Below the pieces are notes generated by a model. It was not told where the DNA came from. It made no database searches and saw only the letters and a program-made list of their open reading frames with translations. From positions 242,142 through 306,141 of the forward strand of contig NZ_QYCP01000001.1 in the NCBI RefSeq assembly GCF_025506275.1: 64,000 nt of DNA, read 5' to 3'. Within the stretch, counting starts at the first letter, position 1. Every line of letters begins with the position of its first letter. Of the stretch, positions 25,506 through 34,426 are shown one piece after another. The translations under genes were made by a program, and so were the position numbers. Origin of the DNA: Brevibacterium permense. Its GTDB lineage: Bacteria > Actinomycetota > Actinomycetes > Actinomycetales > Brevibacteriaceae.

Positions 25506-25576
25506 CCGACCGCTCACTTCAGCGTCGCTGTATCAGGTTATACGCCGCGCGCTCGACGCTGAGTCGAGCGGTGGGC
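25506..25576. repeat. Right flanking repeat, inverted copy
   Basis: Reverse-complement counterpart of 24327-24398: CCGACCGCTC at 25506 and GTCGAGCGGTGGGC ending at 25576 are the arms, and CGCTGTATCAGG in the middle mirrors CCTTGATACAGCG in the left copy. A further partial copy (GGGTCGAGCGGTGGGC) ends at 25627. Confidence 0.75.
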
Positions 25577-25693
25577 GACGTGACAGTGAGCAGACGTGCG
25601 CGCTCGTCGCTGGGTCGAGCGGTGGGCGAAGTGCACGCCGCTCACCCTCGTCGACGCTGGCCGGCGTGGCCAACCCTGTCACAGTCGGCCGCT

Positions 25694-26497
25694 TCAACCC
25701 ATGACGAGGCCGTTGTCGACGATGAGGTTCTGGCCGGTCACCGCACGCGAAGCGGGAGAAGCGAAGAACACCACCGCCGAGGCGAAGTCCTCCGGAGTCG
25801 TCACCCGTCGCAGCGCGCTGGCGGCCGCGATCTGGTCGAAGACCTCTTCGGGCGTCGCCGAGGACGCATCGGTGGTGCGCAGCAATCCGCCGGAGACCAT
25901 GTTCACTCGCACCCCGGCCGGACCTAGATCTTTCGCGAACGTCCTGGTCAGCGACAGCAGCGCCGCCTTGCCGGCCGTGTAGTCGTGATACGGCACGACC
26001 GGATCCTGGAACAGGTTGGTGCCGATGTTGATGACGCGGCCGGAACCGAGCTCACGGAAACCGTGCATCGCGGCTTGGATCGTGTTGACCGCACCCTCGA
26101 CCGAACCGCGGAACTGGTCGGCGAAATCCGAATAGTCGATCTCGTCGGCCGGTTGGCGCTCATCGCCGTTGAACGAGAAGTCTGCGAGAGCATTGTTGAC
26201 CACAGTGGACACGGGAGTACCGAACTCGGCGGCCGCGGTTTCGAACATGGCGTCGACGGCACGGGAGTCCGTGACATCGGCTTCGATGGCCACGGCACGT
26301 CCACCGCGAGCGCGGACCGCCTCGGCGAGCTCTTCCGCGGCCTCGGCCGAGTACCGGTAGTTGATGACCAGCGCCGCACCTTCCGGAGCGAAGGCCTTCG
26401 CGATCGCAGCGCCAAGGCCGCGTCCGGATCCGGTGACGAGCACGACCTGCTCATCGAGAGGCAGAGCCTCGGAGGTGAACGCCTGTGGGTTGCTCAT
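25694..26497 (-). CDS. SDR family oxidoreductase (3-oxoacyl-ACP reductase-like)
   Basis: Classical SDR of 267 residues starting at the ATG 26497 with AAGGAG upstream. Cofactor motif is VTGSGRGLGAA; NNALADF replaces the usual NNAG; the catalytic pair is YTAGK. The position 13 residues before the tyrosine, normally serine, is threonine (INIGTN), which may still polarise the carbonyl. The C-terminal GQNLIVDNGLVMG is typical of FabG-like proteins. NAD(P)H-dependent reduction of a keto group is expected; the substrate is not resolvable. Confidence 0.87.
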   Translation of the reverse strand: MSNPQAFTSEALPLDEQVVLVTGSGRGLGAAIAKAFAPEGAALVINYRYSAEAAEELAEAVRARGGRAVAIEADVTDSRAVDAMFETAAAEFGTPVSTVVNNALADFSFNGDERQPADEIDYSDFADQFRGSVEGAVNTIQAAMHGFRELGSGRVINIGTNLFQDPVVPYHDYTAGKAALLSLTRTFAKDLGPAGVRVNMVSGGLLRTTDASSATPEEVFDQIAAASALRRVTTPEDFASAVVFFASPASRAVTGQNLIVDNGLVMG

Positions 26498-26878
26498 CGC
26501 GTGTCTCCTTCGGACGTCGGTGGGCGGATCCTGACCCCACCATACCCACGAACCGCCAGCACCGAGGCCGAGCGCCGCGAGACGGACTGCAGCGCGGCAG
26601 ATGTTGGGGCGATCCACGGTGATATCACGGCTCAGAGAACACCGTAGGGCGACCCAAGAATCGTGCGATGGCCGTGTCCGCACTCAAATCCGGCAAGAGC
26701 GGACCGCCGGAACGATTTCCTGGTCGATCCAGATCGTTTTCGACGTCCAGAACACCGTGGACAGACCCGACAATCGCTCCGAACCGCGCGCACATGGGCC
26801 ACGGAACGTGCTCTGAGCGGCATGAGTCCATAGACTGAAAAGAAGACCACCGTTGTCCATCCCCAGGAAGTCACCCTC
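26498..26878. other. Gene-free gap between divergent genes
   Basis: 381 bases between the SDR and the Tyr-rich membrane protein. Both neighbours read outward, so promoters for both must lie here. Short open frames on each strand have no homology I recognise and no ribosome sites. I see no strong hairpin or tandem repeat. Confidence 0.5.
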
Positions 26879-27904
26879 ATGAACGAGCTCGGCGCCGGCA
26901 TCTCCATCGGAGTCCTCGCGGCTCTCGTCGTCTTCGTCATCTACTTCATCGGAGCGAAGCTCGGACGATGGCAGCCCAGGAACCCCGCCAGCGGAGGCGG
27001 CGCCCAGGGCGGCTACCCGCAGACTCAGTACGGTCAGAACCCCTACGGCCAACCCGGCTACAACCAGTCCGGTCGCCCGTGGAGCAGCGAGGATGAGACC
27101 CGCGTTCTTCCCAGCAACGCGCAGGGCTACAACGCGCAGGGCTACAACGATGATGCCGATCTGCCGCGGGCGACGAAGAACGAACTCGCCGCCAACGTCC
27201 AGCACTCCGGCCAGATGATCGAGGCCAACCGACGGGCTGCCACCGCGGCCAACGGCGACACCGTCGCAGTGTTCACCTACATCCTCGGCGCCGCTCTCAT
27301 CGCCGTCGTCGCCTTCGTGTTCTTCAACAACCTGCTGCTGCCGGCCACCATCGGCGCGCTGACGGGCGCGATCATCTGCGTGGCGCTGTCGGCAACCTAT
27401 ACGATCAAGCACCTGGACTTCTGGCCGGACAATGCGACGATCTCGATCATCAACCTGCTCGTCGCCCTGGCCGCGTCGATCTTCATGTACATCGGGTCAG
27501 TGCAGACGGTGCGCGACAACATCAGCCTGTCCACGATCACCGACTCGTTCGACGCCCTGCCCTTCGGCGACGGCTTCTCCGCCTTCGCCGTGGCCATCGG
27601 CGATCGGGTGGTGACGTTCTTCAAGGACTTCGGCTTCTTCGGCTTCGTGTTCCTGCTGTTCATGGGCATCGGCTGCATCATCGTCTTCACCCTCGCCGCG
27701 AAGTCGCTCGTCGACGTCATGGATTGGCGGATCTTCGCCCAGTTCGGCCACAACGTCACCGATCGTCCTATGTCGTATTCGCGCGCCGTGCGCTTCCAGA
27801 CGTCGAAGGTCTCGCACACTGTGACCTCGCTCGTTCTCGCCGTCATCGCTGTGCTCGCCGCCACAGGATTGCTCTATGACGGCTTCACTTGGTTCACACG
27901 CTGA
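26879..27904 (+). CDS. Membrane protein with Tyr/Gln/Gly-rich linker
   Basis: A 341-residue protein I cannot assign to a named family. An N-terminal helix (8-27) is followed by a low-complexity linker (about 35-90) with PYGQPGY-type and QGYNAQGYN repeats. Then come five hydrophobic segments (for example TYILGAALIAVVAFVFF, ATIGALTGAIICVALSA, IINLLVALAASIFMYIG, FGFVFLLFMGIGCIIVF and TSLVLAVIAVLAATGLL). It looks like a cytoplasmic-linker membrane protein of the actinobacterial cell envelope. AGGAAG precedes the ATG. It is monocistronic, before the ole cluster. Confidence 0.75.
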   Translation: MNELGAGISIGVLAALVVFVIYFIGAKLGRWQPRNPASGGGAQGGYPQTQYGQNPYGQPGYNQSGRPWSSEDETRVLPSNAQGYNAQGYNDDADLPRATKNELAANVQHSGQMIEANRRAATAANGDTVAVFTYILGAALIAVVAFVFFNNLLLPATIGALTGAIICVALSATYTIKHLDFWPDNATISIINLLVALAASIFMYIGSVQTVRDNISLSTITDSFDALPFGDGFSAFAVAIGDRVVTFFKDFGFFGFVFLLFMGIGCIIVFTLAAKSLVDVMDWRIFAQFGHNVTDRPMSYSRAVRFQTSKVSHTVTSLVLAVIAVLAATGLLYDGFTWFTR

Positions 27905-28028
27905 TGAACATCTCAGAAACCGGGCGGTAAGATAGGTCCGGAATTCCCCCGTCGTGACGCGTTACGCACGCGCCTCTGCGGCCGATATCGACACCGACGA
28001 ACGACCCGAAAAGGGATGAGTACTTCAA

Positions 28029-29057
28029 TTGGCGAATGGCAACGCAACATTTCGGCACTCGAACGTGGCCCTGCTCGGCCTGACCGAGACCCTGGCCCCG
28101 AACGAAGTGACCTCGCAGGAATTCGACGACCGCCTCGCCGATACGCTGTCATCTCTCAAACTGCCGCAGGGTCTGCTCCAACGCGTCGCCGGTGTGTACG
28201 CCCGCCGCAACTGGGATGAGCCCCACCAGTTCGCCGATGGTGCGATCGCGGCCGGAAAGAGGGCCCTCGCCGAGGCGGGGGTCCCTCCCGACGCCATCGG
28301 ACTGATGGTCAACACCTCGGTGACCCGTGAACACCTGGAACCGTCCGTGGCCGTCGGCGTCCACGCCGGCATCGGGCTCGGCCCGCAGGCGATGAATTTC
28401 GACATCGCCAACGCCTGCCTCGGATTCGTCAACGGAATGACCCTGGCCGCGAACATGATCGACGCCGGGCAGATCGAATACGCCCTCATCGTCGCCGGCG
28501 AAGACGCCTCCCGCGTCCAAGACGCGACGCTTCGCCGCCTCAACCGTCCGGAGATCACCCGCGAGGAGTACCTCAACGAATTCGCGTCCCTGACCCTGGG
28601 TTCCGGCGCTGCCGCCGCCGTCCTCGGCCCGGCCGACAAACATCCGGAGGGCCACCGCATCCTCGGCGGGATCACCCGTGCGGCCACCCAGCATCACGAG
28701 CTGTGTGTCGGCGACCACAACGGAATGTTCACCGACACGAAGGGGCTGCTCTCCGGCGGCATGGAACTCGTCGTCGCCGCGTGGAAGGAAGCCCACGAGA
28801 CCGGTTGGGACTGGCGGGAGATGGACCGCTACGTCATGCACCAGGTCTCCGATGTGCACACGAATTCGATCACGAAGGCCGCGAACCTCGACCCCGACCG
28901 GATCCCCGTGAGCTATCCGGAGCTGGGCAACGTGGGCCCCGCCTCCCTGCCCATCACCCTGTCCCGTGAGGCCGAGAACCTCAAACCCGGCGACCGCATC
29001 CTGTGCATGGGCGTCGGCTCCGGCCTCAACACCGCCATGACCGAGATCGAGTGGTAG
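28029..29057 (+). CDS. oleA: OleA, head-to-head acyl-CoA condensing thiolase
   Basis: Thiolase-superfamily enzyme (annotated as 3-oxoacyl-ACP synthase III) that condenses two long-chain acyl-CoAs to a beta-keto acid, the first step of olefin biosynthesis. The 342-residue protein carries the active-site cysteine at 130 (NACLGFVNGM), histidine 271 (HQVSDVHT) and asparagine 301 (GNVGPASLP), plus the OleA-specific glutamate region REHLEPS (E104) that distinguishes OleA from FabH. The C-terminal GVGSGLNTAMTEIEW is typical. The start is TTG at 28029; AAAAGGGA lies 12 bases upstream, so the start is reasonable but not certain. oleBC follows after 7 bp. Confidence 0.92.
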   Translation: MANGNATFRHSNVALLGLTETLAPNEVTSQEFDDRLADTLSSLKLPQGLLQRVAGVYARRNWDEPHQFADGAIAAGKRALAEAGVPPDAIGLMVNTSVTREHLEPSVAVGVHAGIGLGPQAMNFDIANACLGFVNGMTLAANMIDAGQIEYALIVAGEDASRVQDATLRRLNRPEITREEYLNEFASLTLGSGAAAAVLGPADKHPEGHRILGGITRAATQHHELCVGDHNGMFTDTKGLLSGGMELVVAAWKEAHETGWDWREMDRYVMHQVSDVHTNSITKAANLDPDRIPVSYPELGNVGPASLPITLSREAENLKPGDRILCMGVGSGLNTAMTEIEW

Positions 29058-29064
29058 AGACTTC

Positions 29065-31914
29065 ATGAGATTTCCTGCACGGCCGGCCACGACTCCCCCG
29101 CAGCTGCCCGAGTGGGACCCCGCCTGGTCCCGAATCGTCGAGGCGGAAACCTCCGATGGGACGCATGCGTTCCATGTGCTCGACACACTGCCCGCCCTGA
29201 CCGCTGCCGGGGTGGAGCCGGCGGGCACGATCGTCGCCCTCCACGGCAACCCGACCTGGTCGTATCTGTGGCGCAGGCTGGCGCAGGCCACCATCGACGC
29301 CGCGCAGTCGGGCGGCCGCGCCTGGCGGCTCATCGCCCCCGACCAGCTCGAGATGGGCTTCTCCGAACGGCTCGCCCACGAGTCGATGCCGGCGCCGAAA
29401 TCCAATGAGGTCCGTCGCATCGCCGATCGCATCAACGATTTCGACGCGGTCGTCTCAAACCTGTTCGCCGAGGTGGCCGCCACCGGATCCGCCACCCACC
29501 CGATCGTGACGATCGGTCACGACTGGGGCGGAGTCCTCTCACTCGGCTGGGCCGCCCGAAATACCGAACTGGTGTCCGCGGCGATCAGTCTCAACACGGC
29601 CGTCCACCAGCCCGAGGACGCCCCGGTGCCAGCACCGCTGCGCGCGACCCTGGCCGGACCCATGCTGCCGACGGCCACCGTGCTCACCGACTGGTTCCTG
29701 CGCGTGACCCTGGGCCTCGGCGATCTCGATGCCGAGACCAAGAACGCCTTCCATGCCCCGTACCGGAGGGCAGAGGACAGGTGGGCGATCGGCAACTTCG
29801 TCGCCGATATCCCCGTCGATGACACTCATGCCTCCGATCCCGAACTCCAGCGAATCGGCCAGGACATCGTTGCGTTCGACAAACCGGCGCTGCTCGTCTG
29901 GGGCCCGAAGGATCCGGTGTTCCTCGAACGCTATCTGCGGGACCTGCGCCAGCGCCTGCCTCAGGCCGATGTGCACCGGTTCGAAACGGCCTCCCACCTC
30001 GTCAGCGAAGATCACGATGTTCCCGGTCTCGTCCTCGACTGGCTGAGCGCCCAGTTCGATGCGCCCACCACCGCGAACACCCCCACCGAGGCGGCCCCCG
30101 CGAAAAGATCATCCGAGCGGATGGGCACGGCAGCCTCGGCGACGGGGTCGGTCCCTGCCGCCGCCGGCTCAGCGTCCGCACGGTCGGAAACGCCCTCCTC
30201 GGCGAGGGGATCGACTTCCGATGTCGCGGATGACTCCGCCACCGGCAACGGATCCGCGGAGGTCCGCGCGGTGACGGCGATCCTCGATGCCCGCCGTGAC
30301 GACGAGGCGATCGCCTCGGTCGACTTCGCGCAGAATCCGGCGCAGCAGATCACGTGGCGCCACCTGTGGCACGTCACCACGTCGATCGCGAACGGATTGC
30401 TCGACCTCGGCGTGAAGCCCGGGGACCGGGTGTCCATGCTTGTGCCTCCGGGAAACAATCTCACCGCCGCCCTCTATGCGTGCCTGAAGATCGGCGCGGT
30501 CGCCGTCGTCGCCGATGCCGGACTCGGCCCGAAGGGAATGACTCGGGCGATCACCTCGGCCGATCCGCAGTGGATCATCGGCGAGCTGCCCGGACTCGCT
30601 CTGGCCCGCGCCTTCGGCTGGCCGGGACGGCGCATCTCAGTGCGTCCGCTCGGGCCCGTGCGCTCGCGCGTGTTCAAGGCGGAGACGAGCCTGACCGAAC
30701 TCTCCCGCGCCCCGCACCGGGCCGAGCTGCCGACCCCGTCACCGGATGCCGATGCGGCGATCCTCTTCACCTCCGGGTCGACAGGACCGGCGAAGGGCGT
30801 ACGCTATACGCATGCGGACATCTCCGCGCTGGCGGCCGTGCTGACCAGGACCTTCAACGTCACCGAAGGCACCGGTCTGGTGGCTGGGTTCCCACCGTTC
30901 GCCCTGTTGGGGCCGGCCATCGGGGCCACCTCGGTGACTCCGGACATGTCGGTGACGAAACCGAAGACGCTCACGGCCACTGCGATCGCCGATGCGATCA
31001 TCGCCGGACGGGCCACCATGGTCTTCGCCTCCCCGGCCGCATACACGAATGTCGCCGCGACCGCCGGCGAGCTCGACGAGCAGCAGCGGGAAGCGTGCGC
31101 CGGGGTCGAACTCGTGCTCTCGGCGGGTGCGCCCGTGCCGCTGGAGCTTATGGATGCCGTCGCCGAGGTGTTCCCGAACGCGTCCATCCACTCCCCCTAT
31201 GGCATGACCGAGGGGCTCCTGCTCACCGACATCGACCGTGACGGCGTAGCCGCCGCCGATGCCACCGGTGGTCTCGGGGTCTGTGTGGGGCAGCCGATCG
31301 ACGGCGTCGAACTCGCTCTGGCCCCCATCGATGAGTCGGGACGTTCGGCCGATGAGCTGCTCCAAGGCGCGGCCGCGCAGGGCCGCCTCGGCGAATTCGT
31401 CGTCAGTGCCGCCCACATCAAGTCCGGCTACGACAATCTGTGGCGCACCACCGCGGATTCGGCGCGTGATGATCTGCACGGTCTGACCTGGCATCGCACG
31501 AACGACATCGGCCACATCGATGAGAACGGTCGCGTGTGGCTCGAGGGACGTCTGCAGCATGTCGTCACAACCCCGCGCGGACCGGTCGGGCCCGGAGGCC
31601 TCGAAGCGCTCATCGACGCCGATGCGCAGGTCAGCCGCAGCTCCGTCGTCGGCATCGGTCCCGTCGGCACCCAGGCACTCGTGGCGGTGCTCGATGCCGA
31701 GGGCACCTCGCTGTCTCCCGGTCTAGCGCCCTTGGACCTGACGGCGCGCCTGCGGGAGAAGGTCGCCGAGGCGGTCGGTCATGATCTGACCGCGGTGCTC
31801 GTGGCACTCGAGTTCCCCACCGACATCCGCCACAATTCGAAGATCGACCGCTCCCGCCTCGCCGCCTGGGCCGACAGCGTCCTGGCTGGTGGGCCGGTGC
31901 GGGGAAACGTCTAG
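29065..31914 (+). CDS. oleBC: OleBC fusion: beta-lactone decarboxylase plus beta-lactone synthetase
   Basis: A 949-residue fusion. Residues 1-330 form an alpha/beta hydrolase of the haloalkane-dehalogenase type (HGNPTWSYLWR at 60-70; nucleophile D153 in GHDWGG), which is OleB, decarboxylating a cis-beta-lactone to a cis-olefin. A Pro/Ala/Ser/Thr-rich linker (about 334-405) leads to an AMP-binding domain (about 410-949) with the P-loop AILFTSGSTGPAKG, SPYGMTEG and RTNDIGHIDENGR, which is OleC, forming the beta-lactone with ATP. OleB-OleC fusion is the known actinobacterial arrangement, as in Micrococcus. Both active sites look intact. Confidence 0.93.
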   Translation: MRFPARPATTPPQLPEWDPAWSRIVEAETSDGTHAFHVLDTLPALTAAGVEPAGTIVALHGNPTWSYLWRRLAQATIDAAQSGGRAWRLIAPDQLEMGFSERLAHESMPAPKSNEVRRIADRINDFDAVVSNLFAEVAATGSATHPIVTIGHDWGGVLSLGWAARNTELVSAAISLNTAVHQPEDAPVPAPLRATLAGPMLPTATVLTDWFLRVTLGLGDLDAETKNAFHAPYRRAEDRWAIGNFVADIPVDDTHASDPELQRIGQDIVAFDKPALLVWGPKDPVFLERYLRDLRQRLPQADVHRFETASHLVSEDHDVPGLVLDWLSAQFDAPTTANTPTEAAPAKRSSERMGTAASATGSVPAAAGSASARSETPSSARGSTSDVADDSATGNGSAEVRAVTAILDARRDDEAIASVDFAQNPAQQITWRHLWHVTTSIANGLLDLGVKPGDRVSMLVPPGNNLTAALYACLKIGAVAVVADAGLGPKGMTRAITSADPQWIIGELPGLALARAFGWPGRRISVRPLGPVRSRVFKAETSLTELSRAPHRAELPTPSPDADAAILFTSGSTGPAKGVRYTHADISALAAVLTRTFNVTEGTGLVAGFPPFALLGPAIGATSVTPDMSVTKPKTLTATAIADAIIAGRATMVFASPAAYTNVAATAGELDEQQREACAGVELVLSAGAPVPLELMDAVAEVFPNASIHSPYGMTEGLLLTDIDRDGVAAADATGGLGVCVGQPIDGVELALAPIDESGRSADELLQGAAAQGRLGEFVVSAAHIKSGYDNLWRTTADSARDDLHGLTWHRTNDIGHIDENGRVWLEGRLQHVVTTPRGPVGPGGLEALIDADAQVSRSSVVGIGPVGTQALVAVLDAEGTSLSPGLAPLDLTARLREKVAEAVGHDLTAVLVALEFPTDIRHNSKIDRSRLAAWADSVLAGGPVRGNV

Positions 31915-31976
31915 AGGCATCGCCGATATCTGCGCCACCCCCGAATCTGCGTCGTCCCCGTTCACGAGGAGCTGAA

Positions 31977-32942
31977 GTGAGAATCACCGTCACAGGAGCC
32001 TCCGGGCTGCTCGGTTCGTCCGTCGCGCGTGCGCTCGTCACCGGCGGTCACGAGGTCACCACTCTGCAGCGTCGCCCCTCAGGGGTCGACGGTGCCGTCG
32101 ATGTCATCGGTTCGGTAACCGATGCGGCTGCCGTCGATCAGGCCGTCACCGGCGCCGAGGCAGTCGTGCACTTGGCCGCGAAGGTGTCCATGATGGGTGA
32201 TCCCAAGGATTTCGAGGCCGTGAACATCGGCGGGACCCGGACACTCGTCGATGCGACACGGGCCGCCGGCGTACAGCGGCTGGTCCATATCTCGTCGCCG
32301 TCGGTGGCACATACCGGTGAGTCGATCATCGGCGACGGTGCCGAACCGGCGTCTCCGGAGTTTGCGCGCGGCGAGTATGCGCGGACGAAAGGCGCCGGTG
32401 AGCGGATTGCTCTGGGCGCGGACTCGTCCGACTTCCGGGTGCTCGTCCTGCGTCCGCACCTCATGTGGGGTCCGGGTGATGCCCAGCTCACTGAACGGGT
32501 CATCGACCGGGCCCGATCGGGGCGGATGCCGGTGCTCGGTTCGGGAGCGGCGCTGGTCGACACCCTGTTCGTCGACAATGCAGTGGAGGCGATCGTCGCG
32601 GCGGTGACCGCGGTCGATTCCACCCATGGTGAGGCATTGGTGGTGACGAACGGTCAGCCTCGGCCGATCGGTGAGCTGATGTCACGCATCGCGATCGCCG
32701 GCGGTGCGGCGGAGCCGAAGCTGCGCATTCCGGTGGCACCGGCGCTGGCAGCAGGGTCTGCGGTCGAAAAGGTGTGGGAGCTCGGAGAGCATGACGACGA
32801 ACCGCCGTTGACGAGGTTCCTCGCCGAACAGCTGTCGACCGCGCATTGGTTCGATCAGCGGCGGACGCAGGAAGTCCTCGGGTGGACTCCCCGCGTCAGC
32901 ATCGAAGAGGGCCTGCAGATCCTCGCCGCGCACTACGCCTGA
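31977..32942 (+). CDS. oleD: OleD, 2-alkyl-3-ketoacid reductase
   Basis: NADPH-dependent extended SDR of 321 residues that reduces the OleA product to a beta-hydroxy acid, the substrate of OleC. It has the cofactor motif TGASGLLGSSV (6-16), HLAAKVSMMG, the serine strand HISSPSV and an intact YARTK (Y134, K138). The C-terminus resembles 3-beta-hydroxysteroid dehydrogenase/isomerase, as all OleD proteins do. The GTG start has GAGGAGC upstream. It lies 62 bp behind oleBC. In oleABCD order the reductase acts between OleA and OleBC. Confidence 0.9.
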   Translation: MRITVTGASGLLGSSVARALVTGGHEVTTLQRRPSGVDGAVDVIGSVTDAAAVDQAVTGAEAVVHLAAKVSMMGDPKDFEAVNIGGTRTLVDATRAAGVQRLVHISSPSVAHTGESIIGDGAEPASPEFARGEYARTKGAGERIALGADSSDFRVLVLRPHLMWGPGDAQLTERVIDRARSGRMPVLGSGAALVDTLFVDNAVEAIVAAVTAVDSTHGEALVVTNGQPRPIGELMSRIAIAGGAAEPKLRIPVAPALAAGSAVEKVWELGEHDDEPPLTRFLAEQLSTAHWFDQRRTQEVLGWTPRVSIEEGLQILAAHYA

Positions 32943-32954
32943 GGGTGTGCCGGC

Positions 32955-34304
32955 TCAGAGCCGGTACTGGTTGTTCTCCTCGGCCGAGGGTTCCTCGCTC
33001 TCAGGAGCCTGGTCGTCCGCGGTTTCGTCTTCGGCAGGCTCTTCCTCGGCCGAGACTGCGGACTCCTCGATCTCGTCCGGAATCTTGCCGGAGAGCGCGT
33101 CGGCCGACATTCCGGGTTCACCGGTCGGCGGTGCCTCGAGCGAGGAGCCGCTGGCGGATTCGTCGAATTCCTCCGGGTCGAGCGTCGCCGGGTCTTCGGC
33201 GGGTCCTTCGAGTTCGGGGTCGGACGCCGAGGCGGACCCGCTGTCACTGACGTCGTCCTTATTCAGCGACGGAACTGCGGACATGTCGCCGTTCCTCGTC
33301 TCTGCAGCCTGTGGTGCAGCCGTATCCGCAGCCGGTGGTGCGGCGGTGGGCTGAGCCGGGAATGCCGGCGGCATCGGTGGAGGCGGGGGCAGTTCGGACG
33401 AATCCCCTGACTGCGCGGCAGGCTTCTCATCGCGCTGAGATGGTTCACCGTCGACACCGGCTGTGCCGGCGGACGGCGCGGATGCGGGTGGTTGTGCGGA
33501 AGCGACGGGTGCTGCCGGCTGTGCGGGCTTCACCACCACTGCGGGCTTCGCAGAGTCCGTGGGTCGTTCCTCATCTTTCGAGGCCTCTCCGCCTTCGGTT
33601 CCGCCCGACTCCAGCGACGATTCCGTCTCACTGTTCTGCTCATCTGCGTGCGCGGCCGCGTCGGCCTCAGATGCTTTCGACCCGGCGGTCATCGCCTCGT
33701 CCGATCCGGCGTTCGCCGCACCGTCAGCAACGGCGCTGGTCCCAGCCGATTCCTCGTCCTCGGTCGTCGCCGCGGACCCAGCCGCGTCCGAGCCTTCAGC
33801 GGTCGCACTGCCGGCGGGCTCGCTCGCAGTGGGAACCGCCTCGGTGGGTGTCGGCTGAGCCGACGCACCCTCGGCGGGGGTCGCCTCCCCCGACGCCGCC
33901 TCGGCGGAATCGTCGGCTGCAGCCATCCCCTCGGCGGAAGCCCCCTCGGCGGACCCATCGGACGAGGCCGCCTCGGACGATCGGGCGGTCGACCCCGGCA
34001 GGGCGCCGTCGATGCCTTCGAGGCTCACTCCCGCCTCGGCGGCGAGTCGGGCACGTCGTTCGGCACGGGCCTTCGCCCGCTCGTCTTCGCTCTTCTGCGC
34101 CTTGGCCTTGGCCTTCGCCGATTCGCCCTTCGGCTGGGTCGGGCGCACGGCCTCCCAGATGAGCAGGACGACCAGCATGGTCAGCCCGACGATGACGCCC
34201 ATGAGGATCGAACCCCACGGTCGCGCCATCGCGAAGAAGTCGAAGATGGCGTTCAGACCGAACATGACGGCGAGGCCGAGGATCAGTGCAACCAGGAATC
34301 TCAT
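32955..34304 (-). CDS. Membrane-anchored protein with long acidic disordered tail
   Basis: A 449-residue protein starting at the ATG 34304 with a weak GGGGAT site. Two N-terminal membrane helices (FLVALILGLAVMFGLNAIFD and ILMGVIVGLTMLVVLLIW) precede a charged helix (KAKAKAQKSEDERAKARAE), after which about 350 residues are Ala/Ser/Glu/Asp/Thr/Pro-rich and strongly acidic, with little predicted structure. No known domain is visible. It converges with oleD (12 bp apart) and diverges from prpE. Composition suggests a surface or cytoplasmic brush-like tether; the function is unknown. Confidence 0.7.
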   Translation of the reverse strand: MRFLVALILGLAVMFGLNAIFDFFAMARPWGSILMGVIVGLTMLVVLLIWEAVRPTQPKGESAKAKAKAQKSEDERAKARAERRARLAAEAGVSLEGIDGALPGSTARSSEAASSDGSAEGASAEGMAAADDSAEAASGEATPAEGASAQPTPTEAVPTASEPAGSATAEGSDAAGSAATTEDEESAGTSAVADGAANAGSDEAMTAGSKASEADAAAHADEQNSETESSLESGGTEGGEASKDEERPTDSAKPAVVVKPAQPAAPVASAQPPASAPSAGTAGVDGEPSQRDEKPAAQSGDSSELPPPPPMPPAFPAQPTAAPPAADTAAPQAAETRNGDMSAVPSLNKDDVSDSGSASASDPELEGPAEDPATLDPEEFDESASGSSLEAPPTGEPGMSADALSGKIPDEIEESAVSAEEEPAEDETADDQAPESEEPSAEENNQYRL

Positions 34305-34379
34305 ATCCCCATTGTGCCCTCTCCTGGTCCGAGTGCAGGGAAATGGGTCCACTTTCGTGCTGTTGGCGAACCCCGAGGA

Positions 34380-34408
34380 TGTGCCCCACCTCGGCACACA
34401 CCTGTGCC
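34380..34408. promoter_or_regulatory. Triple TGTGCC/GGCACA half-sites upstream of prpE
   Basis: TGTGCC (34380-34385), GGCACA (34393-34398) and TGTGCC (34403-34408) form one dyad with a 7-bp spacer plus an extra half-site, 19-47 bp before the prpE start. A regulator of propionate or acetate metabolism could bind here, but I do not recognise the motif. Confidence 0.35.
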
Positions 34409-34426
34409 ATGCGTCACAATAGGAGC

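Noticed and set aside
26601..26831. Small overlapping frames in the 26.5-26.9 kb gap
   Set aside because: No ribosome sites, no homology and poor codon bias on both strands.
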